Shown here piece by piece: positions 1 to 10,416 of a DNA stretch of 64,000 nucleotides. The stretch's first letter is position 1; every line of letters begins with the position of its first letter. The notes under the pieces are model-generated. The model was not told where the DNA came from. It searched no databases and saw nothing but the letters and a program-made list of their open reading frames with translations. The DNA is from Anaeroglomus sp964630775. Lineage in GTDB: Bacteria > Planctomycetota > Phycisphaerae > Sedimentisphaerales > Anaerohalosphaeraceae. The stretch covers positions 6,431 through 70,430 of the forward strand of contig CAZVYY010000023.1 of the NCBI GenBank assembly GCA_964630775.1, in the 5' to 3' direction. Both the position numbers and the translations under genes were made by a program.

Positions 1-18
1 ACGACAAGAACAGTCGCA

Positions 19-1146
19 ATGTATGAATATAGACAGTATGGGGTATTCATGGAATTTTCGACGGTATCCAATCTCGATGTGATTACTGTGCCGCATCGTT
101 CCGGCCGGGAGTTTTTTATCAGTTCGCAGAGCTATTCGGATTCAGACCAGGCTGATATTTTAAAGCAGATATCCGACTTTCTGAAGGCAAATCAGGCTGG
201 CAGTATTACCTGCCGTGTTGCCATCCCTAAAGACAGGCAAACCAGAACCGCCCAGACTCTTAAAAATACAGTGCCGGAATTGACCTGCCCGATTACCTGG
301 TTTTCTCAGTATCCCAAAGAGAATTGCCCCACTTTCATTATTCAGCTTCATGCCTTGTCGGGCTTCCCAATCAAGGTGATACAAAATGGCAATTCGCCGG
401 CAGGGTGCATCTTTGAAGATGACCATGTCCGGTATTATCAACTGCGTCTTTTCCCGGACGACAGACAGGCGGACAATCAGACTCAGACCTATTCGGTGTT
501 TCATAAAATGGATACCGTTTTAAAAAGCATGGGGCTTGATTTCCATTCCACAGCCAGAACATGGCTGTATGCTCATGACATTTTATCCTGGTATGACAAA
601 CTGAATCGGGCGAGGGATCGCTTCTTTACTGAAATGGATGTGTTTAACCGTCGCATACCGGCCAGCACCGGTGTGAGCCTATCCAATCCCCTGGATTATG
701 CGATTGAGGCGGAATTGCTGGCGGCTGTGCCCAAAAACGGTTCCGCTCAAATCAGGCCGGTGGAGTCACCCCTGCAATGCCCGGCCACACAGTACCGCTC
801 ATCCTTCAGCCGGGCAATGGAAATCGCCACACCACAGCAAAAACGATTGTACATTTCCGGGACAGCCAGCATCGACCCGCACGGCAAGACGATTTTTCTC
901 GGCGATACGCATAGACAAATTGACCATACGATGAAAGTGGTCGAGGCCATTCTGCAAAATGTCGACATGACGTGGACGGATACGGTCAGGGCAATCGCTT
1001 ATTTCAAGGACAGACAAGACTATCCGCTGCTTGACCAGTGGCTCCGGAAGCATAATATCCCCCTGCCGCATATCAAACTGGAATGCGATATCTGCCGGGA
1101 TGATTTACTGTTTGAACTCGAACTGGACGCAATTCAAACTTATTAA
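19..1146 (+). CDS. RidA/YjgF-fold protein, chorismatase (FkbO/Hyg5)-like
   Basis: The protein has 375 residues. The C-terminal third carries the RidA/YjgF-type signature LYISGTASIDPHG followed by a stretch ending CDICRDDLLFELELDAI, which I recognise from the two-domain RidA proteins related to chorismatases (FkbO/Hyg5 family). Members of that group hydrolyse chorismate or are uncharacterised RidA-like proteins; the substrate here cannot be decided from sequence. The N-terminal half is less conserved. The start is uncertain: ATG at 19 gives the longest frame, but ATG at 49 is also possible, and the region upstream lies outside the window. The stop overlaps the purH stop by 4 nt on the opposite strand, so the two transcripts converge. 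Confidence 0.6.
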   Translation: MYEYRQYGVFMEFSTVSNLDVITVPHRSGREFFISSQSYSDSDQADILKQISDFLKANQAGSITCRVAIPKDRQTRTAQTLKNTVPELTCPITWFSQYPKENCPTFIIQLHALSGFPIKVIQNGNSPAGCIFEDDHVRYYQLRLFPDDRQADNQTQTYSVFHKMDTVLKSMGLDFHSTARTWLYAHDILSWYDKLNRARDRFFTEMDVFNRRIPASTGVSLSNPLDYAIEAELLAAVPKNGSAQIRPVESPLQCPATQYRSSFSRAMEIATPQQKRLYISGTASIDPHGKTIFLGDTHRQIDHTMKVVEAILQNVDMTWTDTVRAIAYFKDRQDYPLLDQWLRKHNIPLPHIKLECDICRDDLLFELELDAIQTY

Positions 1147-2756
1147 TGGTAAAAGTGCCGCACACCGGTAAAGACCATCGCAATACCGTGTTTGTCGGCA
1201 CAGGCGATGACCTCATCGTCTTTCTTTGAGCCGCCGGGCTGAATCACGCAGGCAATTCCCGCCCTGGCCGCATTTTCGACATTATCCGGGAATGGGAAAA
1301 AGGCATCCGATCCCATCGCGGCGCCCTTGGCCATCTGGCCTGCCTGCTTGACCGCCAGCATGCCCGACTCCACGCGATTCATCTGACCGGCACCGACGCC
1401 GACAAGGCATTTGTTTTTGACTAAGGTGATCGTATTGCTCTTGACGTGTTTGGCAACCAGCCAGGCAATACGCAGATCTTCCAGTTGTTCAGGGGTGGGC
1501 TTGACTTTGGTGGGGAATGTCAGTTTCTCCGCCTGCCAGCCGACCAGGTCACGTTCCTGCACCAGCAGACCGCCCACAATGCAGCGGACATCATACTGGC
1601 GGGCATCCACCACCTTGCGGTCAATCGGGCCGGTTTCCAGCAATCGAACCCGCTGGCCCCATTCCTTGAGCGTGCGAATGGTTTGAATCGCATCGGCATC
1701 ATAAGACGGCGCCACAATGACTTCGGCGAAGAAACCCGCCGCGCCTTTGGCTTTGCCAAAGCGGGCATAGGATTCCATAATCACCGTCGCGATGTTCTTA
1801 TCCACATTTCGATTCAGGGCAATAATCCCGCCGAAAGCACTGACCACATCCCCAAGATAAGCCCGCTCGTAGGCCCTGGTCATATCGGCATCCACCGAAC
1901 ATCCGCAGGGATTCATGTGCTTGACCACCACAGCGGCCGGTTCGTCAAATTCCTTGACCAGTTCAAACGCGGCGTTGGCATCCATCAGGTTGTTGAAGCT
2001 GATGGGGGTCGTCGCTCCATCGATCAGCCGGGCGGTGCCCACGCTGACTTCTTTGGCATCGGACAGCCGGTAGAAAGCCCCCTTCTGGTGCGGATTTTCG
2101 CCGTAGCGAAGCTCCTGATCTTTTCGCAGCGAGATGCTGAGCCTGTCGGGGAATACCTCGCCGGCCTGTTCATTGAGATATTTGGATATCGCCGCATCAT
2201 ACGAGGCCGTGAGGGCAAACGCCTTGCGGGCACACTGCTTGCGCAACGCAAGGCTGGTGCAGCCGTTTTTGGATTTCATCTCATCGAGCACCATCTGATA
2301 CTGTGATGCGTGGGTGACAATCGTAACATACAGATGATTCTTGGCCGCAGAACGCACCATGCTCGGCCCGCCAATGTCGATATTCTCGATGGCATCTTCG
2401 AATGAACAATTCGCTTTGGCCACGGTCTGTTCAAAGGGATATAAATTGACACAGACCAGGTCGATCGGCTCAATCTGATGCTGTTTCATTGCGGCGGCAT
2501 GGTCGGCCTTATCACGCAGGGCCAGAAGTCCGCCATGGATCTTGGGGTGCAGCGTCTTAACGCGACCGTCCATCATCTCCGGAAAACCGGTCACCGAATC
2601 CACGCTGACGACGGACAATCCCGCCTCAGACAAAGCTCTGGCCGTCCCGCCTGTGCTGATGAGAGTCACTCCCATCGCCGCCAGCTGCCGGGCAAAATCG
2701 ACCACGCCGGTTTTATCGGAAACACTGATTAACGCTCGCTTGATTTGTACATCCAT
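1143..2756 (-). CDS. purH: Bifunctional AICAR formyltransferase / IMP cyclohydrolase
   Basis: PurH catalyses the last two steps of de novo IMP synthesis: formyl transfer to AICAR, then ring closure. The 537-residue length is close to the family norm. The N-terminal IMP cyclohydrolase (MGS-like) domain shows ALISVSDKTG, ISTGGTARAL and GRVKTLHPKIHGG. The AICAR transformylase domain shows RYGENPHQKGAFYR, NPCGCS and the C-terminal GVRHFYH typical of the family. It sits 40 nt after the beta-propeller gene and may be the last gene of that transcript. Two other purine genes (purL, purQ) lie 56 kb away on the same strand, so the pathway is scattered. Confidence 0.97.
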   Translation of the reverse strand: MDVQIKRALISVSDKTGVVDFARQLAAMGVTLISTGGTARALSEAGLSVVSVDSVTGFPEMMDGRVKTLHPKIHGGLLALRDKADHAAAMKQHQIEPIDLVCVNLYPFEQTVAKANCSFEDAIENIDIGGPSMVRSAAKNHLYVTIVTHASQYQMVLDEMKSKNGCTSLALRKQCARKAFALTASYDAAISKYLNEQAGEVFPDRLSISLRKDQELRYGENPHQKGAFYRLSDAKEVSVGTARLIDGATTPISFNNLMDANAAFELVKEFDEPAAVVVKHMNPCGCSVDADMTRAYERAYLGDVVSAFGGIIALNRNVDKNIATVIMESYARFGKAKGAAGFFAEVIVAPSYDADAIQTIRTLKEWGQRVRLLETGPIDRKVVDARQYDVRCIVGGLLVQERDLVGWQAEKLTFPTKVKPTPEQLEDLRIAWLVAKHVKSNTITLVKNKCLVGVGAGQMNRVESGMLAVKQAGQMAKGAAMGSDAFFPFPDNVENAARAGIACVIQPGGSKKDDEVIACADKHGIAMVFTGVRHFYH

Positions 2757-2796
2757 GATTTATGACTTTCGTTTCAAATGCGGACAAGACTTTGAT

Positions 2797-3927
2797 TTAC
2801 TTCGATTGGGCCGACTGCGGCTTTGGTTCAATCGGCCTGGCAGCCTGAACATGCCCCTTGTCGCTGCCCAGATAGACCCACGAGTCCACCATATTGACCG
2901 CGACACGATTGACCCTGGCGGCATTGATGGAAAGCTGTTCCTTGCGCTCCGTATTATCCATCACCGACAAAATACCCGGCTTGACATACACATAAACCCG
3001 CGAGCCGTGTTCGGCAAGCACTGCATATCCCTGCGGCAGATTCCAGACGGCTTTGCCCGTCTCTTTATCCACTGCATAGATACCGGTGTTGACGGTGTAC
3101 AGGTACACACACATCTTGCCCATCGTCAGCGGCATTTCCACTTTATCCCCGGCAAAAAAAGGCTTTTCCCAGACCTGAGTCCCTATCATGGAATTCAATT
3201 TATACAGCTTGGTATCCAATCCTGCCGCATAAATATAGCCCTGATCCATCAACAGCGGTGCTTTCATCGGGCCGGACAGATTAAACTGCCAGGCCTTGCG
3301 TCCGGTATCTGAATCCATGGCAATCACATTGCCGGCCAGCGTACTGAACCAGACCTGCATCTCCGAGGCGATAACCGAGTAGATTGGCGAGTCGTTATCC
3401 GCCGACACCATAAACACACGAATACCTTCATCCGCTGTATAGGCATACAACCGGTTATCCGAACCGCATACGTAGGCATATTTCTGATTTCGGGCGATCC
3501 CGCCGTAGTTGCCGCCCAGATTTTTCAGAGTGATCGTCTCGGTAACCTGGCCGAACGCCGGATCAAAGACTTTCATCTCCTGACCGACCAGAAAAACGCT
3601 CTTGTTGTCAAAATGCATCGGCGGCAGAACCGGCAGTCCGGGAACAGCCAACTGCAGCAGAGAGCGGACCTGACCGGTGGCGCGATCAATGGAAAACAAA
3701 AAGTTCTGCGTCGTCAAAACATACAAATAATTATCATAGACATACAGATTGTCTATCTTTTCATTTGGTTTCATGGGCAGATTGACCTGCCATCCGGACT
3801 CCAGACCTGCTTTGCCCAGGAGTTCCGATGCTATCAGATAATCCCCCGGGGACGCGGACAATCCTGCCGCCAATGCACCTGCCCCGCACAATAGACCAAT
3901 TACAATACCCATTTTCATAAGATTCAT
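2797..3927 (-). CDS. Secreted PQQ-type beta-propeller repeat protein
   Basis: The protein has 376 residues with an N-terminal hydrophobic signal peptide (about residues 1-26, ending near LSAS). The body consists of repeated propeller blades with the PQQ/quinoprotein signature, such as SDTGRKAWQFNLSG, SMIGTQVWEKPF and KETGKAVWNLPQG. It resembles outer-membrane assembly BamB-like or PQQ_2 domain proteins, which act as scaffolds rather than enzymes unless PQQ ligands are present; I do not see dehydrogenase catalytic motifs. It starts 13 nt after the small gene ending at 3941 and precedes purH by 40 nt, suggesting cotranscription. Its function is unknown. Confidence 0.75.
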   Translation of the reverse strand: MNLMKMGIVIGLLCGAGALAAGLSASPGDYLIASELLGKAGLESGWQVNLPMKPNEKIDNLYVYDNYLYVLTTQNFLFSIDRATGQVRSLLQLAVPGLPVLPPMHFDNKSVFLVGQEMKVFDPAFGQVTETITLKNLGGNYGGIARNQKYAYVCGSDNRLYAYTADEGIRVFMVSADNDSPIYSVIASEMQVWFSTLAGNVIAMDSDTGRKAWQFNLSGPMKAPLLMDQGYIYAAGLDTKLYKLNSMIGTQVWEKPFFAGDKVEMPLTMGKMCVYLYTVNTGIYAVDKETGKAVWNLPQGYAVLAEHGSRVYVYVKPGILSVMDNTERKEQLSINAARVNRVAVNMVDSWVYLGSDKGHVQAARPIEPKPQSAQSK

Positions 3928-3940
3928 CCGATTTCTCCGG

Positions 3941-4237
3941 TCAGGTTATATCTATATATTCCGTTAAATCGACTTTATAATCAGCTTCAAAGGATTTCAT
4001 TCGCTCAATTCGGTCAATATCATCTTTAATCCGATTGACCAGCTTGAAAATATACGGCTTGCCTTCAAGACGATTTCGAAGATCCTCCAGCATTGGCTCC
4101 CAGCGGTTCCCATAAAGCTGCGACTTCAAAACAACCAGCATCCGATGCTTATCGTCAAGAGTGTCGATAAACCGCCGAACCTCAGCATTCGCATCAGTAC
4201 CGTCAGCAACCAGGTTTTTTTCAGGAGTTTTGGCCAT
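3941..4237 (-). CDS. Small conserved-looking cytoplasmic protein of unknown function
   Basis: This is a 98-residue charged protein with no signal peptide or membrane segment. It is predicted mostly helical, with a central RWEPMLEDLRNRLEGKP and a C-terminal acidic stretch ending TEYIDIT. I do not recognise a family. It lies between the ATP synthase operon (108 nt upstream, across a region with several A/T tracts) and the beta-propeller gene (13 nt downstream). Codon use and spacing look like a real gene, but its job cannot be inferred from context. Confidence 0.6.
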   Translation of the reverse strand: MAKTPEKNLVADGTDANAEVRRFIDTLDDKHRMLVVLKSQLYGNRWEPMLEDLRNRLEGKPYIFKLVNRIKDDIDRIERMKSFEADYKVDLTEYIDIT

Positions 4238-4345
4238 AAGACAAACTCAATACGGGCCAAATCGTACATTCAAACAAGAAAAAAAGCAACTTTTTTCAGC
4301 AAAAGCAGGCAAAGTTTTTTTTGTAAGTCCCCGGTTATGCAAGGG

Positions 4346-4789
4346 TTACTTTACCGGCTCCAGTTTGCCGGCCAACTGCGCCATACGGAGTATCAGGCGG
4401 CTGCGGGCCATATTGACTTTCTGAAGCTGGGTTTTGATATACTCCTGTCCGGCAACCACACCCTGGGCCTGCGAAATAATCTGTTTGATCTTATCGTCAT
4501 CCAGATTCTCAAAGGTCACAGCATCGTAAGCCAGCACCGTCAGATTGTTTTCACTGAACCGGGCAAAGCCCCCCTCAACCACAAAATAGGCACTTTGGCG
4601 GTCTGGAATACCCTGTACCTCCATAATCCCAAGCTCTAATCCTGTCAACAGGGGGCAATGATTTCGAAGAATACCCCGCTGCCCATCCGAGCAGGGAATA
4701 ATCACCGAGCCTGCCCTGCAATCCAGCAGTTTGGCTCTGGGGGTCAGAAGGACCACGCGAAATGTAGGTTTTGTCACCAATCCAACCAC
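4346..4789 (-). CDS. atpC: ATP synthase F1 epsilon subunit
   Basis: AtpC is the central-stalk subunit that links the gamma rotor to the c ring and can inhibit ATP hydrolysis. The frame is open further upstream into atpD, but the beta-sandwich homology begins at KPTFRVVLLTPRAKLLD. I place the start at GTG 4789, which follows an AAGGAA ribosome-binding site that includes the atpD stop codon; this gives 147 residues, near the usual 135-140. Other starts at TTG 4780 or GTG 4777 are possible. A C-terminal helical hairpin (DDDKIKQIISQAQ onward) is present. It is the last gene of the atp operon. Confidence 0.9.
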   Translation of the reverse strand: MVGLVTKPTFRVVLLTPRAKLLDCRAGSVIIPCSDGQRGILRNHCPLLTGLELGIMEVQGIPDRQSAYFVVEGGFARFSENNLTVLAYDAVTFENLDDDKIKQIISQAQGVVAGQEYIKTQLQKVNMARSRLILRMAQLAGKLEPVK

Positions 4790-4800
4790 GGATGATTTCC

Positions 4801-6228
<1,428 letters not shown>

Positions 6229-6265
6229 AGTATTGACTCTGCTTTTTTATAGTCTAAATCCACTT

Positions 6266-7162
6266 TTATTTTTTGGCAGCGCTGACACCGGTGATAATAT
6301 CCAGCAATTCCACTGTAATCTGTCCCTGTCGTGCGCGGTTGTAGTCTTTGGTTAAATCCTGAATCATCTGGTCGGCGTTGTCACTGGCATTTCGCATCGA
6401 GACCACACGGGCCAGATATTCACTGGTCGAGGCTTCAAGAAAACACCCGGCCAAAGCCGAACGGATCAACATGGTTGCGAGTGTTTCAAACATGTCATAA
6501 GGATTGTCGCCCAGCAGAAAATCCTCAAACGCCAGTTCCCACGGCCAGATGACTGTAGCGCGCGTGGTCAAGTCATCAATCAGTTCTGTAACAGGCAAAA
6601 TCGTCAGCGTCTGGACCTTTTGCGAAGTCTGGGAATGGAACCGATTGTAAATAACCCCAAGACGCCCGATATGCCCGGCCAAATACTGCTTGACAAAATG
6701 ATCGGCAATCTGGTGGACCTGTTCGGCCGAAGGCACCTCGTCAAAATCAGAATAAACGCCATCCGGCACGACTTTGCGGTGTTCGAGGTAGTTGACCACT
6801 TTGCGGCCCTTGGCGTAAATCTTCAGTTCCCGCTTAAACCGCTGGGCCATTTTGATATGGGTATCGATCTGGCGAAAGACCTCGGCATTATACCCGCCGC
6901 ACAGGCCACGGTTGCTGCCGATGGCAATGACAGCGTTGGTTCTGCAGGAATTGGGCTTCATCAGGGGATGATTGACGCCCTGTTCGGCAATCACCATCAG
7001 GTACGCCAATTGAGCCAGTGCATCAAAGTATTCAATACCCTGCGCCCACTGGTTGTAATACTGACGGTAGCGAACCGCGGCAATCGTCTCCATGGTGCCG
7101 GTGACCTTGCTGATGTTGGACGCCGCTTTGCGCCGCTGCAGAATTTGTCGTGTATTGGCCAT
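6266..7162 (-). CDS. atpG: ATP synthase F1 gamma subunit
   Basis: AtpG is the rotating central shaft of F1. The 298 residues include the N-terminal coiled-coil strand (RRKAASNISKVTGTMETIAAVR), the conserved GSNRGLCGGYN in the middle, and the C-terminal helix with SEYLARVVSMRNASDNADQM and NRARQGQIT. The length is typical. It follows atpA by 22 nt within the operon. Nothing anomalous was seen. Confidence 0.97.
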   Translation of the reverse strand: MANTRQILQRRKAASNISKVTGTMETIAAVRYRQYYNQWAQGIEYFDALAQLAYLMVIAEQGVNHPLMKPNSCRTNAVIAIGSNRGLCGGYNAEVFRQIDTHIKMAQRFKRELKIYAKGRKVVNYLEHRKVVPDGVYSDFDEVPSAEQVHQIADHFVKQYLAGHIGRLGVIYNRFHSQTSQKVQTLTILPVTELIDDLTTRATVIWPWELAFEDFLLGDNPYDMFETLATMLIRSALAGCFLEASTSEYLARVVSMRNASDNADQMIQDLTKDYNRARQGQITVELLDIITGVSAAKK

Positions 7163-7184
7163 TGCTTCTTACAACCTTAACCCG

Positions 7185-8708
7185 CTATGCTCCAAAGCTG
7201 AATTTGAAAATGGTCTTGTAGGCGGCCACCGCATCGTTCAATGCGGATAACAATTCATCCGACAGCTTGCCTGTTTTGTTGATTTCATCCAAATACTCGC
7301 CGGCTTCAAGTTTCAGCCACTCAATCAATTCCTCAAGAAAATGACCGACATGAGCTGCATCCACATCATCCAGAACACCGCTGGAGCCGGCCAGAATACT
7401 GATGACTTCATCGGAGACGCTCATGGGCGAAAACTGCTTCTGCTTGAGCACCTCGACCATGCGATAGCCGCGGTCAAGCTGTTTTTGGGCCATTTCATCC
7501 AGGTCGGTACCCAGGCGGGCGAAATCCTGCAATTCGCGGAACGCCGCGAGGTCCAGACGCAGCTTGGGGGCAACTTTTTTCATCGCCTGCGGCTGAGCAT
7601 CGCCGCCGACGCGGCTGACGCTGATACCCACGTCAATGGCAGGACGGACACCGGCCAGGAACAGGTCTCGCTGCAGATAAATCTGGCCGTCGGTGATGGA
7701 AATAATATTGGTCGGAATGTAGGCCGATACCTGCCCTTCGAGCGTCTCGACAATCGGAAGCGCCGTCATCGAACCGCCGCCCAGTGCATTGGACAGCTTG
7801 GCACTGCGTTCCAGAAGCCGGCTGTGCAGATAGAAAATATCGCCCGGGAAGGCCTCGCGTCCCGGGGGACGACGCAGCAGAAGACTTAATTCACGATAGG
7901 CAATCGCGTGCTTGCTGAGGTCATCGTACACACACAGCGTATGACCCTGCTTTTCATACATGAAATATTCGGCAATGGCCGCGCCCGCATACGGGGCGAT
8001 ATACTGCATCGCCGCACTCTGGGCCGCCGTGGCCGAAACCACGACGGTATGGTCCATGGCTCCGTGCTTTTTCAGTGTTGATACCACTTCAGCGACGGTG
8101 GATTCCTTCTGGCCGATGGCGACATAAACACAAATCACCCCCTTGCCCTTCTGGTTGATGATGGTGTCCAGGGCAATAGCGGTCTTGCCGGTCTTGCGGT
8201 CACCGATAATCAGTTCGCGCTGCCCGCGTCCGATGGGAATCATCGAGTCCACGCTCTTCAGGCCTGTGGCCAGCGGCTCCTTAACCGGCTGTCTTTCAGC
8301 AATGCCGGGAGCGGCGAATTCGATAAAACGACGCGTTTCCGCCTTGAAAGGCCCCGCACCGTCAATCGGATCGCACAGGGAATTGACCACCCTGCCCAGC
8401 AGTTCCGGGCCGACGGGAACCGACAGCAGCCTGCCGGTGGAGCGGACCGTACCGCCTTCACGAACCTTCTGGAAATCGCCATAGACAACCGCGCCGATTG
8501 AGTCTTCGTCAAGATTAAACACTTCGCCGACAATACCGCCCTCAAATTCCAGCATTTCGCCGACCATCGCATTGTCAAGGCCGTAGATACGGGCAATGCC
8601 GTCGCCGACCTCCAGCACGGTGCCAACCTGCGAAACCTCAAGCTGGGTTTGATATCGCAGGACTTCCTGCTTGATCAGACTCGAAATTTCAGATACATCG
8701 AATTTCAT
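7185..8708 (-). CDS. atpA: ATP synthase F1 alpha subunit
   Basis: This is the non-catalytic nucleotide-binding subunit alternating with beta in the F1 hexamer. It has 507 residues. The P-loop reads GDRKTGKT at 169-176; most bacteria have Gln where this has Lys, a mild substitution. The family motifs GRVVNSLCDPIDG, YDDLSKHAIAYRELSLLLRRPPGR and SITDGQIYL are intact. It follows atpH by about 50 nt. Confidence 0.98.
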   Translation of the reverse strand: MKFDVSEISSLIKQEVLRYQTQLEVSQVGTVLEVGDGIARIYGLDNAMVGEMLEFEGGIVGEVFNLDEDSIGAVVYGDFQKVREGGTVRSTGRLLSVPVGPELLGRVVNSLCDPIDGAGPFKAETRRFIEFAAPGIAERQPVKEPLATGLKSVDSMIPIGRGQRELIIGDRKTGKTAIALDTIINQKGKGVICVYVAIGQKESTVAEVVSTLKKHGAMDHTVVVSATAAQSAAMQYIAPYAGAAIAEYFMYEKQGHTLCVYDDLSKHAIAYRELSLLLRRPPGREAFPGDIFYLHSRLLERSAKLSNALGGGSMTALPIVETLEGQVSAYIPTNIISITDGQIYLQRDLFLAGVRPAIDVGISVSRVGGDAQPQAMKKVAPKLRLDLAAFRELQDFARLGTDLDEMAQKQLDRGYRMVEVLKQKQFSPMSVSDEVISILAGSSGVLDDVDAAHVGHFLEELIEWLKLEAGEYLDEINKTGKLSDELLSALNDAVAAYKTIFKFSFGA

Positions 8709-8759
8709 TAGTATTTACTCGTTTACAAATGTTTTTATCCGCTCGGCACCCGCGGGGTA

Positions 8760-9383
8760 TTATCCCTGTGCCGAATCAGAGCCATTCGGTGTCGTCTCAC
8801 CTGGTTTATTTTTTTGTTTATAATAGGTTTCCCTGGAACGATCCACGATGCCGTCAACCGTTCGATTTAAAATCGTCCTGACGGAATTGTCAATCATCAG
8901 GTCGCCCTGCCGAATCACAATGCCGCCCAAAATGTCCGGATCGATCTGAACCTTCAGTTTCACCTCGGCCTTGATGGCATCCTTGATTTCCAGACGCAGC
9001 TTTTCAAGTTCGGCTTCGGGCAATTGCTTGGCCAGCACCACTTCCACCAGGCGGCAGTTTTTCAGGCTGTCCACCAGAACTTCATACCGATCGAAGATGC
9101 CGTTCAGTCCTCCAATTCGGTTTCTGCGGGCCAGCACGCATAGAAAATCCAGCGTCAGCGGATGGATGCGCCCGCTGAATACCCGCCGCAAGGCTGCGGT
9201 TTTTTCGTCCTCTTTCATCTTGGACGAGGTTATCAGCTTTAAAAAATCCGGCTCATCCCGCAGCAGCGTGCCTACCGCGGCCATATCTTCCAGGACCTGC
9301 TCCACCTGGCCGGATTCTTCGGCCAGTTGAAACAGAACATCGCTGTAAATCTCGTAAATGATATGTTTGGAAGATGCCGCCAT
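8760..9383 (-). CDS. atpH: ATP synthase F1 delta subunit (OSCP)
   Basis: The 207-residue protein forms the top of the peripheral stalk. It shows the expected all-helical N-terminal domain and the C-terminal signature KLKVQIDPDILGGIVIRQGDLMIDNSVRT. A polar tail of roughly 25 residues (KNKPGETTPNGSDSAQG) extends past the usual end. It lies between atpF (24 nt) and atpA. Confidence 0.95.
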   Translation of the reverse strand: MAASSKHIIYEIYSDVLFQLAEESGQVEQVLEDMAAVGTLLRDEPDFLKLITSSKMKEDEKTAALRRVFSGRIHPLTLDFLCVLARRNRIGGLNGIFDRYEVLVDSLKNCRLVEVVLAKQLPEAELEKLRLEIKDAIKAEVKLKVQIDPDILGGIVIRQGDLMIDNSVRTILNRTVDGIVDRSRETYYKQKNKPGETTPNGSDSAQG

Positions 9384-9407
9384 AGTATTCGCCTGATTCA
9401 GACCTCG

Positions 9408-10034
9408 TTATTGCACGCCGGGATTCCGATGTGCCTGTTTGAGCCGTTCGATCGCCTGAGAAATCAATCGCCTGTTATCCTCATCGTTGAGTGCCTTGCC
9501 GAAAACCTCCTGGCCGATGGCTTGAATGATATCGCCGGCCTGCGTCCAGAGCTGTTCCTGGGCGTCGCTTTTTTCCCGCTCGATATCCGCCTCAAAGCGA
9601 ATCTTCATCTGCTCAATCTGCTTTCGACTCTGAACCTCAACCTCTTTGGCTTCGGACTGAGCCTGCTTGACCCGCTGATTGATGATTTCCCGACCCTGCC
9701 GCTCGGCATCGGCCAGCTTGCTGCGATAATCATCCAGCACCTGCTGAGCCTGTTTGCGGCTCTTTTCGGCATCGTCGATTTCTTTCTGGATGTGGTTCTG
9801 ACGGTCCGACAGGCTTTTGAGCAGCGGTTTCCATGCCAGCTTCCACAACACCAGCAGCAGCAATGCAAACCACAAGAGTGTCCAGGCCGATTCGGCCCAG
9901 TCACCCGTGAAGACACTGGGGGCCTCTTCGTGGCCTTCTGCCTCGGCAGGTGCAACGGCTTCCGACGCCAGCGCCACCGCGGTCGCAGCATAGTACAGCC
10001 AAAATGCCGGTAATAACCTGAGCATTCGCATCAC
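9408..10034 (-). CDS. atpF: ATP synthase Fo b subunit
   Basis: This is the peripheral-stalk b subunit with 208 residues. The usual single membrane helix (SAWTLLWFALLLLVLWKLAW, about 49-68) is followed by a long charged coiled coil. Unlike the shortest b subunits, it carries an N-terminal hydrophobic extension ending VALAS, which looks like a cleavable signal peptide, then a Glu/Ala-rich linker. Such extensions occur in several bacterial b subunits. Only one b-type gene is present, so a homodimeric stalk is expected. It follows atpE by 24 nt. Confidence 0.93.
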   Translation of the reverse strand: MMRMLRLLPAFWLYYAATAVALASEAVAPAEAEGHEEAPSVFTGDWAESAWTLLWFALLLLVLWKLAWKPLLKSLSDRQNHIQKEIDDAEKSRKQAQQVLDDYRSKLADAERQGREIINQRVKQAQSEAKEVEVQSRKQIEQMKIRFEADIEREKSDAQEQLWTQAGDIIQAIGQEVFGKALNDEDNRRLISQAIERLKQAHRNPGVQ

Positions 10035-10058
10035 AGTTTCCTGGTAAAGTTTCGTTTC

Positions 10059-10331
10059 TTACAGCACAGCCAGCAGACAAATAATCATCGCAAACAGCGT
10101 CACGCCTTCGATGAGAGCCGCGGCGATAATCATTGTGGTGAAAATACGGTTGGCCGCTTCCGGCTGACGGGCAATGGCTTCCACCGCACTGCCGGCCAAC
10201 TGGCCGATACCTTTGGCAGACCCCATCACAATCAGGCCGCAGCCCAGCACGCCGCCCAGCATACCCAAACCTTTGTCGTCAATGTTCAGTTCCGCCAGCA
10301 GCATCGGAGCTAAAGTCATTAATTCAAACAT
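10059..10331 (-). CDS. atpE: ATP synthase Fo c subunit (proteolipid), probably H+-type
   Basis: This 90-residue hairpin of two membrane helices forms the rotor ring. The polar loop ARQPEA spans about 54-59, and the ion-carrying Glu is E75 in AALIEGVTLF. Na+-coupled rings normally have Gln in helix 1 and Glu-Ser in helix 2. Here the aligned positions are Ile42 and Gly76, so H+ coupling is inferred. An AGGAG ribosome-binding site lies 10 nt before ATG. A hairpin with a T tract separates it from atpB. Confidence 0.96.
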   Translation of the reverse strand: MFELMTLAPMLLAELNIDDKGLGMLGGVLGCGLIVMGSAKGIGQLAGSAVEAIARQPEAANRIFTTMIIAAALIEGVTLFAMIICLLAVL

Positions 10332-10383
10332 GTTACAGCATCTCCTGTACGTCAGTTACTACGTTTTCAGATACTTCTATTTA

Positions 10384-10410
10384 GACAAAAACCCGCCACA
10401 ATGGCGGGTT
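10384..10410 (-). terminator. Terminator-like hairpin between atpB and atpE
   Basis: On the minus strand a 9-bp perfect stem (AACCCGCCA / TGGCGGGTT) with a 3-nt loop is followed by TTTTGTC. It starts within about 10 nt of the atpB stop. The shape is that of an intrinsic terminator, yet it sits inside the operon; it may be an attenuator or an mRNA-processing/stability element that lets the c subunit be made in excess. Confidence 0.7.
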
Positions 10411-10416
10411 ATACAA

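Noticed and set aside
1446..2306. 286-codon open frame on the plus strand opposite purH
   Set aside because: It is the shadow of a conserved gene; the translation is His/Gly-rich with no known motif and no ribosome-binding site.
10059..10331. Possible Na+-coupled c subunit
   Set aside because: The helix 1 Gln and helix 2 Glu-Ser ligands are replaced by Ile and Gly, so the H+ type is more likely.
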